This document shows, piece after piece, positions 23,339-31,873 of a DNA stretch of 58,173 bases (the first letter of the stretch is position 1; each line of letters opens with the position of its first letter). Origin of the DNA: CAYILR01 sp964364175 (GTDB taxonomy: Bacteria; Bdellovibrionota; UBA1018). The stretch covers positions 1 through 58,173 of the forward strand of contig CAYILR010000026.1 of the NCBI GenBank assembly GCA_964364175.1, read 5' to 3'. The position numbers and the translations under genes are program-made. A model generated the notes under the pieces. That model was not told where the DNA came from, did not search any database, and saw only the letters and a program-made list of their open reading frames with translations.

Positions 23339-25354
23339 CTACGGCTGATCAAAAATTTTGCCGTCCCGAATACTTCGAGACAAGCGCAAATGCTCAGCAT
23401 GCGACCAAACCAGCGGGCAGGGGACTCCTTCGCCGATCACTGAGTGTCCTTGCGAGAATCCAATGATCTGCTCCGGAATTAAACCGGTTTCATTTCCTGA
23501 CGATTCCATGGTTGCGAGCTGGTATCTGGCCTGGGTGAGCTGTCCCGATGCGATCGCGTATTCTCCTCGTTCTCCAGCCAACACGGGCCAATAGCCGCCG
23601 ATGCGTGAGCTGCCGTAAGCATCTCGGTTGTAGCGTCTGTAAACGCCGCGAAGTTCAAGGTCGGGGGTAGCACGATCATACATAGCCAATGTGGAAACAA
23701 TCTCGGGTGAGTTCCAATCGCGAATTCCCAGGCGAACCAGCTCCAAAAAGCCACCGTCCATGATGTCCCAGTTCCATGCCAGGCCACCCTCGTTGGCGAG
23801 GTCGATTCGCTCCGGAGTTTGAGTGTTGCCGCTGCGGCTGACTCGCAGATAATAGTTTTTGCCCAGCGAACCTTCGCGGACGACCGTCCAGTTTTCGATC
23901 TGCTGGCTCCAACTCCAGGCTTTTTGGTAGTATTGATTGTCGCCCAGCAACCGAGAGGCAACTCGGAGCGCGGCAATTTCTGCAGCGATGGTCGAAGGGA
24001 TGTAACCACCGATTTCTTCCCAGCGATCCTGTTCGGTGACAGGTCCATTTGCGCTGATGTAATCAGCTGCTTTTCGAACCATGTAGAGATCCTGTGAGGT
24101 CAGCTCAACCCCAGATCTCTTCAACATGGACGCTAGAAGAATAGGGAAGGAAACCTGGTCCATTTGAATCGCATGCCAATAAGGGGTTCCATCGAGGAAA
24201 AAATTCTGGTGCCAGGAGCCATCTGGTTTTTGGCGTTCTCGCAAAAATCGCAGAACATCAGTGGGTGTTTGGATATCCCCTGCCGATAGCAATCCGATCG
24301 CTGCGTGATACAAGTCGCGAGGCCATACCAGGTGATAGCCGCCCTGATTGGACTCGGGTGCGCGGGTTCCACCAGGGATTGCAGGAGTAGTCATCGATGC
24401 GATGATGGCACCACGTTGGGTTTTGTCCTCGTGCATCTTGATGACAGCGGCGGATAATCTTTGGTGGCCCTTGAGTCCCAATCCGTCTAGGTAGCGATTC
24501 CAGCCTGCGCGATAATCCTGCAGAGAGGCCTGAAACGGAATACTCATGGAATCTCGCGCTGACTGAATTGCCTGCGACTCGGTTGCGCCGAATCCCAGTG
24601 TGATTTCAAACTGAGTCATGCGAGTCAAATCGGCGGCGAGTTCTCCAGTGAGAGCTATGTTCCCGGGACCTACGGATTGCGCAGGTTCGGTGATTTGGAA
24701 ATGCTTGGAGAGGTCTTGCCATCCGTCGGAAACGCCCACATATCCAGCAGAATTCACGCGCCAGCCGGTGCTCGCCAAAACAGCTGCGTGTACAGGCGCC
24801 AAGTTCGAGCCCTCAGTTGCGGTCATGGCGTCACCCCGAATGCTGCCGGAATCGCCGCTGCCTGTGTTCGAAATAGCGGGCTTGAAAAGAACGAATGCAC
24901 GCAATCCAGGTTTGAGAGGAATGAAGACCGTGCGGATTCGGACAGCCGAATGCTGGGGTTCGGTGATGATGTCCTGCTCGATTTGATACGCGCCGGAAAT
25001 TTCCTTACCGCTGATGTGAACCGACATTCCCTCGCGATCCATTTGAACCTGAGAGACGACGTCTCTTTTTTGCTCGGAGAAAAATCCTGCTCCGTCGGTC
25101 ACAATTAACTGCAAATCTCCGATTTGAGCTTGATCAATGGATGGATAAAAAACCTCAGTGAGAATTCCGCTTTGTACGGTGAACCAAACCGGCGACTGTG
25201 CTCCTCGAGCTTCGAATGCAGACCCGATGGCCTGCTTGGCAGCCGGTGCCCAGGTGTGAGGGGCGCCGTGGTCAGCATCGCTGGGCTTTTGTTTTGCAAA
25301 AGCTGTTGAAAAACTCAGACTCATACACAAAAGAACTGCAAAAATTCTCATCAT
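23339..25354 (-). CDS. Secreted glucoamylase / glucodextranase-type glycoside hydrolase (GH15)
   Basis: The 671-residue protein has a signal peptide (FAVLLCMSLSFSTAFA) and an N-terminal beta domain followed by an (alpha/alpha)6 catalytic domain from about residue 300. Family motifs are GGYHLVWPRDLYHAA, DGSWHQNFFLDG, QDRWEEIGGY (general acid, near residue 444) and ETGLIPEQI (base, near residue 623). GH15 enzymes release glucose from the non-reducing ends of starch, dextrin or isomalto-oligosaccharides. It overlaps the permease gene of the sugar importer (ATGA at 25351-25354), so the enzyme and an importer are coexpressed, pointing to extracellular or periplasmic glucan use. Confidence 0.88.
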   Translation of the reverse strand: MMRIFAVLLCMSLSFSTAFAKQKPSDADHGAPHTWAPAAKQAIGSAFEARGAQSPVWFTVQSGILTEVFYPSIDQAQIGDLQLIVTDGAGFFSEQKRDVVSQVQMDREGMSVHISGKEISGAYQIEQDIITEPQHSAVRIRTVFIPLKPGLRAFVLFKPAISNTGSGDSGSIRGDAMTATEGSNLAPVHAAVLASTGWRVNSAGYVGVSDGWQDLSKHFQITEPAQSVGPGNIALTGELAADLTRMTQFEITLGFGATESQAIQSARDSMSIPFQASLQDYRAGWNRYLDGLGLKGHQRLSAAVIKMHEDKTQRGAIIASMTTPAIPGGTRAPESNQGGYHLVWPRDLYHAAIGLLSAGDIQTPTDVLRFLRERQKPDGSWHQNFFLDGTPYWHAIQMDQVSFPILLASMLKRSGVELTSQDLYMVRKAADYISANGPVTEQDRWEEIGGYIPSTIAAEIAALRVASRLLGDNQYYQKAWSWSQQIENWTVVREGSLGKNYYLRVSRSGNTQTPERIDLANEGGLAWNWDIMDGGFLELVRLGIRDWNSPEIVSTLAMYDRATPDLELRGVYRRYNRDAYGSSRIGGYWPVLAGERGEYAIASGQLTQARYQLATMESSGNETGLIPEQIIGFSQGHSVIGEGVPCPLVWSHAEHLRLSRSIRDGKIFDQP

Positions 25355-26430
25355 TTTCTCCCCCTCATATCCAGCGCCACCGCCGTGATGATAATCACAC
25401 CTTTGATTACTTTTTGATAAAATTCAGTCACATCCAAGAGACTCATCCCGTTGTTCATCGCGCCGATCAGGAATGCACCCAGGATTGTTCCCTGGACGCT
25501 GCCCACGCCACCCGTCAAACTCGTTCCGCCAATCACGACCGCCGCGATCGCATCCAGCTCAAAGAGCTCGCCCGCAGTCGGGAGCGCACCATTCAACCGT
25601 GCAGCCAGGATCGCGCCGCTCAACCCGGCCATCGCTCCGAGCGCCACATAAATTCCCAGAGTCATCCGTTGAATTGAAATCCCAGCTAGCCAAGCCGCCT
25701 CGGGATTTCCCCCGATAGCAAGGACGGAACGTCCCAGGCGAGTGTGGTCCAAAATCAAAATCCCCACGAAAGCGATCAACGCGTAAATCACAACTGGAAT
25801 TGGCAAACCTCGGTAATTTAAAAAAGCCCAGGCGCAAAATCCGGCAAGCGCAATCGTCGCCAATCCTGAAATCCATCGACGATGCCGCAAAGCCAGTAGT
25901 GCTGGAATAGCGCCAGCAATCCCGATCATCCCGATACTGAGAGCGGGATCAAAATATTCTTGTCCAATCCAGTTGAAAGTGTCGTTGAGGGGCGCAATCG
26001 CGGCGCCATTAGCAAAAATCAGAGCCAAACCGCGTGCGATGACCATCATTCCGAGCGTGATAATAAATGGCGCGATTCTCAGACGAGTGATCAAAAATCC
26101 GTTGAATACACCGCAGATTGTTCCCGTCAAGACCGCGGCAAAAATTGCCAGGACGGCTCCGAGCACGGGACTGCTTGCAACTGTTCCCGTGAGGAAAACC
26201 GTTTGTACCAAACCTGCAACAACTCCGGCCAGAGCCGCAACCGATCCAACCGATAGATCAATCCCCGCAATCAGAATTACATAAGTCATCCCCGTGGCCA
26301 GAATCCCGTTGATCGCAACTTGGCGGGCCAGGTTGGTGAGGTTTCGTGCAGTGATGAAAGTCCCGTCGGTGAGATAGGTCAGAACGATCGTTAACAAAAT
26401 CAGTGGAATGAGGGTTTTTAAATATTTCAT
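25351..26430 (-). CDS. xylH: Sugar ABC transporter permease (XylH/RbsC family)
   Basis: The 359-residue protein has about ten membrane helices and the family pattern TGMTYVILIAGIDLSVGSVAALAGV near residues 42-66, plus GVFNGFLI and VIGGTSLTGGVGSVQGTILGAFLIG near the C-terminus. It forms the inner-membrane channel for a pentose or hexose importer with the ATPase and binding protein encoded just upstream. The gene symbol is by analogy with the xylose system; since the operon ends in a glucoamylase gene, glucose may be the real substrate. Confidence 0.85.
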   Translation of the reverse strand: MKYLKTLIPLILLTIVLTYLTDGTFITARNLTNLARQVAINGILATGMTYVILIAGIDLSVGSVAALAGVVAGLVQTVFLTGTVASSPVLGAVLAIFAAVLTGTICGVFNGFLITRLRIAPFIITLGMMVIARGLALIFANGAAIAPLNDTFNWIGQEYFDPALSIGMIGIAGAIPALLALRHRRWISGLATIALAGFCAWAFLNYRGLPIPVVIYALIAFVGILILDHTRLGRSVLAIGGNPEAAWLAGISIQRMTLGIYVALGAMAGLSGAILAARLNGALPTAGELFELDAIAAVVIGGTSLTGGVGSVQGTILGAFLIGAMNNGMSLLDVTEFYQKVIKGVIIITAVALDMRGRK

Positions 26431-26443
26431 CGTTATTAAATGA

Positions 26444-27970
26444 CTACAAAGCCGCCGCCTGCATCATCCTTTCCTGTGTCGCTTGTTCGATCGGCAAGTC
26501 AGCCGATACATGCCCTTCGCGCAGCATCAGCACGCGATGACAGAGCCCCAAAAGTTCCGGCATCTCCGACGAAGCCAAAACCACTGCGATTCCGCGCGAG
26601 GCCATTTTGTGAATCCATTCGTAGATCTCTGCCTTAGCCCCCACATCCACTCCGCGTGTCGGTTCATCCAGAAACAAAACCTTCGGTTCGAGCATCATCC
26701 ACTTGGCCAGAACGACTTTCTGTTGATTGCCGCCGCTGAGTTCAGAAACCGGCTGGTCGATGTTCTGGTGTTTTAGGAGCAGTGTCTTGGCCCAGTGCTG
26801 GGTGCGTTCACTCTCAGCCGCCGGATGCAGCCAAGGATTCACGCCCTTAAACAAAGCCGCTAGATTCATATTGTTGCGAATGGATTGATTCAAAACCAAT
26901 CCGTTGCCCTTGCGATCCTCGGTCACCCAAGCGATCCCCTCGCGGATAGCATCTGCGGGCGTCTCGATTGAAACTTCTTTCCCTCGGATCCAGATTTTGC
27001 AAGTCGTCCGATGCTTGCGAAACCCCAACGGTCCTGTCGAATGATAGGCACCAAAAACCGATTCGAAAATCTCGGTTCGTCCCGATCCCAGTAGCCCGCC
27101 CAATCCCAGGATCTCGCCCTCGCGGACTGAAAACGAAACTTCCGTCAGGCGATTTTTTTGCGTGGCGAGTTTCATCAAGCTGAGATTCTCCACCCGCAAA
27201 ACTTCCTGAGTGCCGACTGTGTTTTTCTTAGGATAAATATCCGAGAGCTCGCGCCCCACCATCGCCGAAATAATCCGAGGCTCCAGATCCGCTCGCGCGC
27301 CTCTCAAAAATTCCGTGACATACCGACCATCTCGCAAAACCACCATGCGATCAGCCAAGTGAAAAACTTCGTCCATTCGATGAGTGATGTACAGGATGGC
27401 CTTGCCCTGGGATTTGAGTTTTTCAATCACAGTGTAAAGCAACTCCACCTCGGATTGCGTAAGTGCCGAAGTGGGTTCGTCAAAAATCACCACCTGTGAA
27501 TCCTGCCGGATCGCCCGTGCAATTTCCACTAACTGCCGCGAACCAATCGAGAGAGTCCCTACTTTGCGATGAGCGTCGAGTTTGAATCCGATCTCATTCA
27601 AAAAATCCTGCGCTCGTTTGAACAAGCTGGGCCATTGAACCCAGAAGGGCAGAGTCTCCAGTTCCAAGTGCTCGGCCACAGTCAGCTCTGGGAAAAAAGC
27701 CAACTCCTGGTGAATCATCGCCACGCCGGAGTGCTGGGCTTGGCGCGTGTTCTCAAAATGGCAGGGTTTGCCTTGAAGACTAAATTCTCCCTCGAAACTT
27801 CCGGCAGGCCAAATCCCCGAGAGGATTTTCATGAGCGTTGATTTACCAGCCCCATTTTCACCGAGCAAAACCAGGACTTCGCCTGCATGGGCTTGGAAAG
27901 AAACCTCTTTCAGAGCCGCGTGGGCTCCGAAGAGTTTTGTGATGGATTTGAGTTCAAGTACCGCTGCCAT
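26444..27970 (-). CDS. xylG: Sugar ABC transporter ATP-binding protein, two NBDs (XylG/RbsA family)
   Basis: The 508-residue protein has two nucleotide-binding domains in tandem. The first has GENGAGKSTLMK and VVIFDEPTSALT; its signature is SIGSRQLVEIAR. The second has GLLGSGRTEIF (degenerate Walker A, as in the family), LSGGNQQKVVLAKW and VLFLDEPTRGVDVG. Such double ATPases power carbohydrate uptake. It lies 13 bases upstream of the permease gene and 16 bases downstream of the binding-protein gene. Confidence 0.92.
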   Translation of the reverse strand: MAAVLELKSITKLFGAHAALKEVSFQAHAGEVLVLLGENGAGKSTLMKILSGIWPAGSFEGEFSLQGKPCHFENTRQAQHSGVAMIHQELAFFPELTVAEHLELETLPFWVQWPSLFKRAQDFLNEIGFKLDAHRKVGTLSIGSRQLVEIARAIRQDSQVVIFDEPTSALTQSEVELLYTVIEKLKSQGKAILYITHRMDEVFHLADRMVVLRDGRYVTEFLRGARADLEPRIISAMVGRELSDIYPKKNTVGTQEVLRVENLSLMKLATQKNRLTEVSFSVREGEILGLGGLLGSGRTEIFESVFGAYHSTGPLGFRKHRTTCKIWIRGKEVSIETPADAIREGIAWVTEDRKGNGLVLNQSIRNNMNLAALFKGVNPWLHPAAESERTQHWAKTLLLKHQNIDQPVSELSGGNQQKVVLAKWMMLEPKVLFLDEPTRGVDVGAKAEIYEWIHKMASRGIAVVLASSEMPELLGLCHRVLMLREGHVSADLPIEQATQERMMQAAAL

Positions 27971-27986
27971 CTGTTGTTACACTTCC

Positions 27987-28994
27987 CTATCGAGAAGCTG
28001 TTTTTCCGTAAACTGCTTCTCGTGAGTGGAATCCGGTTTTAATAATTCTCTCTTCAACCGTTTTCAATTCCACCGGGAAAACAGGGGAGTGCAGGGTCTT
28101 GATTTTCCCTGTGCCGTTGTCCGTTTCGCCATCAAATGGAAAGGGTTGTTTCTGCGCGAGCTTCACCGCAGTCTCGGCTGCTTTACGAGCCATTTCTTCA
28201 ATCGAAATTTGCACTTCAAACTGTTGCTTGCCCGCGACGATGTCACGAATCGCTGTCAAATCCGCATCAGCTCCAGCGACAAAAACCTTCCCGCTTAATT
28301 TTTGCTCCTCAATCGCCTGAATCGCTCCGTGGGCCATTCCCGAGTTATTTGCCAGGACTGCGTCAATGCGATTTTTGTTCTGGGTGAGGCTGTTCTCCAT
28401 CGTCTGCATCGCCAGCTGAGGTGCCCAGCCTGCGTGGTATTGTTGGCTGACGATTTTGATGCCCGGATATTTTTTCAATACATTCATGATACCGCGAGTT
28501 CGGGCTTCGGCGACGGAGTGCCCAGCCTGACCTTTGAGGATCACGTAGTTTCCCTTGCCGTGAGTAAACTTGGCTGCGGCCTCGGCTTGCAACTCGCCGA
28601 CCTTCTCGCTGTCCTCGGTAATATAGGCATCAATCGCAGCGTTGCGGATCAGGCGATCATAATCCACTACGGCCACGCCATCGCGCTTGGCTTGTTTCAC
28701 CATCGCAGCGGCGGTGTCGCCGTTCACGGGTTGAATCACCAGGACCTGTACGCCCTTGGAGAGCAGGTTATCCACCTCGGCAGCTTGCGTTTGTTCGTTA
28801 TTATTACAGGACGAAAAATAAACCTTCGCGCCCATTTTCTCAGCGGTTTCGGTGAATATTTTTTTGTCTCGTTGATAGCGCTCTTCTTGCAGAGTGCTGA
28901 GAATGAATCCGACTTTCACGGGAGCGGCATTGGCCGTGATTCCTAAAGCTAAAACTAGTCCAGTGAATCCCATCCAACGCATACGAGTTTGCAT
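27987..28994 (-). CDS. xylF: Periplasmic sugar-binding protein (XylF-like)
   Basis: The 335-residue product has a signal peptide (LVLALGITANA-AP) and the periplasmic-binding protein type 1 fold: VKVGFILSTLQEERYQRDKKIF, VQPVNGDTAAAMVKQAKRDGVAVVDYDRLI, and FVAGADADLTAIRDI. These match the xylose-binding branch. It delivers the sugar to the permease. The start is uncertain: ATG 28994 lies almost on the predicted transcription start, while the in-frame ATGs at 28982 and 28973 also leave a full signal peptide. The operon order is xylF, xylG, xylH, glucoamylase. Confidence 0.87.
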   Translation of the reverse strand: MQTRMRWMGFTGLVLALGITANAAPVKVGFILSTLQEERYQRDKKIFTETAEKMGAKVYFSSCNNNEQTQAAEVDNLLSKGVQVLVIQPVNGDTAAAMVKQAKRDGVAVVDYDRLIRNAAIDAYITEDSEKVGELQAEAAAKFTHGKGNYVILKGQAGHSVAEARTRGIMNVLKKYPGIKIVSQQYHAGWAPQLAMQTMENSLTQNKNRIDAVLANNSGMAHGAIQAIEEQKLSGKVFVAGADADLTAIRDIVAGKQQFEVQISIEEMARKAAETAVKLAQKQPFPFDGETDNGTGKIKTLHSPVFPVELKTVEERIIKTGFHSREAVYGKTASR

Positions 28995-29000
28995 GCCTCG

Positions 29001-29029
29001 TGTTTAAAAAGTTAACCCGATATTGTCAA
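29001..29029 (-). promoter_or_regulatory. Sigma-70-type promoter of the sugar importer operon
   Basis: Read on the minus strand, TTGACA (29029-29024) is separated by 17 bases from TAAACA (29006-29001). Transcription would start near 28994, giving a very short or absent leader. The -35 box overlaps the last codons of the upstream 5'-nucleotidase gene. Confidence 0.5.
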
Positions 29030-30663
29030 CGAATTCCGCCCGGATTGACGATTTGAAACGATCTCAGCTCTTGTCGCCGGACCAGGCCTCCCCGGCGTTT
29101 GATTTCCTGTTCTGTGGCGGACCAGATCGGCACACCTGTGTTCTTGGGATTTTTCAGAATCACTGCGAGAGCTCTTGAGATCCCAAACGCGCCACGAGCG
29201 ATTCCCTCAGGAAGTGCCAGGCGGTACATCCGGGTACGCTTGATTTTTTCCCCGCCGATCAGAACTTTGCCGACATGTGTGGAGCCGTCGGGTTTGCGAA
29301 TGACCTCGATGTCTGCTCCCGAGGTCGCAAAAGTATAACCGAATTTCACGGCGACCTTCAGAGCCACCTCGAGCAAACCGCCCCAGGTTTTGACCACCCA
29401 AACTGTCCATCCGAGGGGTTCGTTGTACTGCCCAAAGAGGCGAGGGTAGAGATTGAAGAGATTCTCGCGAGTCACCGAGCCCGCAGGTTGGCGAGCACCC
29501 GCAAACTCAGGCACATCGAGTGCAAGATCGGCGGCATCCCCGTTAGGTGAGGATGCACGCATGGCTTCGACTAGGAGCTCCGACCACTCGGCTCCGCCTT
29601 CTCCCACAATGCTGATGGGAACGTCCGAGTGCCCCACTGTTTCCGTCATCCAGCTTCGGTCGTAGGTTTCGTAGATGGCTTCGCGCACAGCTGCTACTTG
29701 TTGCGCGATTTCTGGATTTTTAGGCGCCTGCGAGTTGACCCGCACCAGACGATAACTGATGACGCGTGCAGCTTGGCCCGGTTCAAAATCCACTGTGAGT
29801 TCTCCCACATATTCACCGTGTTTTCCGGCTTGAACGATCGGCACAGGATGGGATTTTTTATTATAAGCAATGATGGGAGTGGGGAGTAGGTCGTGCGAAT
29901 GCCCGCCCACAATCACGTCAATGTCCCCCGTAGAATGAGCCAGAGTTTTGTCTTGGTCCAACCCGATGTGCGTCAGCGCGATGACCATGTCGGTTTTTTT
30001 GCGAAGCTCCGGCAGGTAAAGTCGCGCCGTGAGCAGCGGATCCCAAATCGGAAATGGACTGGTGAGTCCTCGAATGATCCAGCTGTAGAGGATTTGGTCC
30101 GTGGTGAGTCCCAGAATGCCAATTCTCAGGCCGGCGCGTTGCAAGATCGTATACGCATCGACGCGCTGGTTGGTTTCCGGCTGGCTTTTTTCAGCACGGT
30201 AGTTCGCAGCTAGGACTTTGTAATCGGCTGGAAGTTTTTTCATCATTTTTTCCAGCTTTTTTCGCCCAAGCATCCAGTCGTGGTTCCCGAAAGCGACCGC
30301 GTCAAATTTCATATTTCCCATGAGTTGGAAGGTTCGAAATCCCTGGTCCGCCAAGTAGAAGATACTGCCTTCGGAAAAGTCGCCCGCGTCCAAAGTCAAC
30401 GCCTCAATTCCCTCGGCTTGGGCTTGGAGTTGGAGCGCCTCGATCGTTCCTCGAACCTCTGCATAACCCCCGGTAAAGATATCCTCTTTCGAGTCCAAGT
30501 GAGGCTCCAAATGAGCATGCATGTCATTCGTGTGAATGATCCGAATCAGGCGCGCTTGCGCAGGAGTCGCGGGAATCAGTGCCGCGGCCAGAATCGCCGT
30601 GACGCACAGAGACGAGACGAGAACACCGTGTACTTCCCCCACCAACCGATCTTTTACTTTCAT
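29026..30663 (-). CDS. Exported 5'-nucleotidase / metallophosphoesterase (UshA/CpdB family)
   Basis: The 545-residue protein has a signal peptide (LCVTAILAAALIPATPAQA) and the two-metal phosphoesterase motifs IIHTNDMHAHLEP, LDAGDFSEG, FGNHDWMLG, ALTHIGLDQD and VGGHSHDLLP. The C-terminal 5'-nucleotidase substrate domain follows (LFNLYPRLFGQYNEPLGWTVWVV region). It should dephosphorylate nucleotides in the periplasm. A second member of the family is at 43071-44963. The gene ends four bases before the sugar operon promoter -35 box. Confidence 0.9.
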   Translation of the reverse strand: MKVKDRLVGEVHGVLVSSLCVTAILAAALIPATPAQARLIRIIHTNDMHAHLEPHLDSKEDIFTGGYAEVRGTIEALQLQAQAEGIEALTLDAGDFSEGSIFYLADQGFRTFQLMGNMKFDAVAFGNHDWMLGRKKLEKMMKKLPADYKVLAANYRAEKSQPETNQRVDAYTILQRAGLRIGILGLTTDQILYSWIIRGLTSPFPIWDPLLTARLYLPELRKKTDMVIALTHIGLDQDKTLAHSTGDIDVIVGGHSHDLLPTPIIAYNKKSHPVPIVQAGKHGEYVGELTVDFEPGQAARVISYRLVRVNSQAPKNPEIAQQVAAVREAIYETYDRSWMTETVGHSDVPISIVGEGGAEWSELLVEAMRASSPNGDAADLALDVPEFAGARQPAGSVTRENLFNLYPRLFGQYNEPLGWTVWVVKTWGGLLEVALKVAVKFGYTFATSGADIEVIRKPDGSTHVGKVLIGGEKIKRTRMYRLALPEGIARGAFGISRALAVILKNPKNTGVPIWSATEQEIKRRGGLVRRQELRSFQIVNPGGIR

Positions 30664-30730
30664 GGTAAACAGATCGGACTTTTATTAGTTGATCTTTAAT
30701 GTCGGGTAATGCTCTGCGTTATCCTTCTCA

Positions 30731-30837
30731 TAATCTGTGACCCCGGATTTCACAGAATGAGTGTGAAATCGCCATCCACAGACCGTCTGTGACCGCTCAA
30801 ATGGCAGGCTGGCTGTGAAATCAGACGTCACAGATTT
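30731..30837. repeat. REP-like double hairpin, copy 2
   Basis: The element is bounded by AATCTGTGA (30732-30740) and TCACAGATT (30828-30836) and has the same length and general hairpin layout as copy 1 at 5573-5679, including a shared CTCAAA-GGCTGGCTGTG segment. It lies seven bases from the end of the RAYT pseudogene. Confidence 0.8.
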
Positions 30838-30844
30838 GAGCAGG

Positions 30845-31761
30845 TTAAAATCGGCGTAGACGTTCGTCTCCCAGACAGAGGGCAGCGGCAGCGTAGTCTT
30901 TGTTTTTCTGCGTTTGAACGAGGCTTCGTACGGTGAAGTAGGAAATTCCCATGAAGCGAGCGAGTGTGCATTGATCATTCCATCCTTGATGAAGGGCTAG
31001 CCGGATAAAAACCTCCCGAGTTTTGGATTTTTTGGTTTGTAAAGAATCGGTCTCAGTGAGTTCTTCGGTGGCGGCAAAAGCCGCAGATGATATTTCCTGC
31101 AAGCTTCGAGTGGGTGAAGAGCTTGGTTTGGCCGTCACAGGTAGCAAAGTTCCTGTGATTGAAACACTCGGGTCTGAGGTGATATATTTGTGGGCTTGAA
31201 GCAATGAGCTGCTTCCTAATGCGGCAGTCAGGTTTTTCTGCAAAACCCAATTTTCGGACAGGAGTCCGAAAATCCGACAGTGCATCAGCACTGCCCCGAA
31301 GCACGATGCGGAGGGGAGGGATCCACAGCAGCCCCCATGGATCCGCGGTACGTTGACCACTTCCACTCCAAAGGATCTTTGCAAAGTTTTGCACGGCACG
31401 GATTGAGCAATACATATCAAATATTTCTTCGAAGCTTGTCTGAATCCACAATTAGCTCCGGCTCAGGAATCGGTTGCCAAAAGGGTTTGGGTTCATTGAA
31501 CACAAATGTAAATCTTCCCAGCAGGTGCGCCAGAGTTGTCCGAGTTTGCTCCGGCGAGTCCGATTTCAGGACTAGGTGCAGGTGAGTGGGCATGAGCGTA
31601 GCGGCCAATGCTTCGGGAAACGCAGCCTTCAAACGATGCCAAACCCAGTGGGCCTTTTGGGGTTGAGTAAATGGGGTGAACTTTCCGAAAGTGCGAGCAA
31701 CAACGTGATAATGCATGCGCCAAGTATCAGCAAACCTCGTGCCAACTTTTTGCATATGCAA
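30845..31761 (-). pseudogene. REP-associated tyrosine transposase (RAYT), broken by a stop and a frameshift
   Basis: The N-terminal part has the Y1/HUH layout: MHYHVVARTFGKFTPF, AAFPEALAATLMPTHLHLVLKSD (the HxH variant) and FTFVFNEPKPFW. An in-frame TGA at 31417-31419 interrupts a sequence that continues in the same frame as YVLLNPCRAKLCKDPLEW, WKWSTYRGSM, the usual RAYT continuation (RYV.LNP.RA). After a second stop at 31285-31287 the reading continues in another frame (KYITSDPSVSITGTLLP) and ends with a helix-turn-helix and the tail ALCLGDERLRRF. REP-like palindromes lie at both ends. The enzyme is probably dead. Confidence 0.8.
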
Positions 31762-31819
31762 TGAGGAATAAACGGGTTGCTATTCACCTAAGCCGCTTGA
31801 TGTGTAGGGGAGTGGCCAT

Positions 31820-31873
31820 AATCTGTGCCGCCCCATTTCGCAGCCATCCTGCGAAATCCGGGATCACAGATTT
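31820..31873. repeat. REP-like single hairpin, copy 3
   Basis: AATCTGTG and CACAGATT bound a hairpin with ATTTCGCAG / CTGCGAAAT. It shares the boundary motif and the TTTCGCA core with the hairpins of copies 1 and 2. It abuts the stop codon of the pmbA-like gene and lies about 60 bases upstream of the RAYT pseudogene. Confidence 0.75.

Noticed and set aside
30845..31420. Independent 191-residue gene
   Set aside because: Its C-terminal half is the HTH tail of the RAYT transposase and the N-terminal half is an out-of-phase reading of the same gene, so it is part of one pseudogene.
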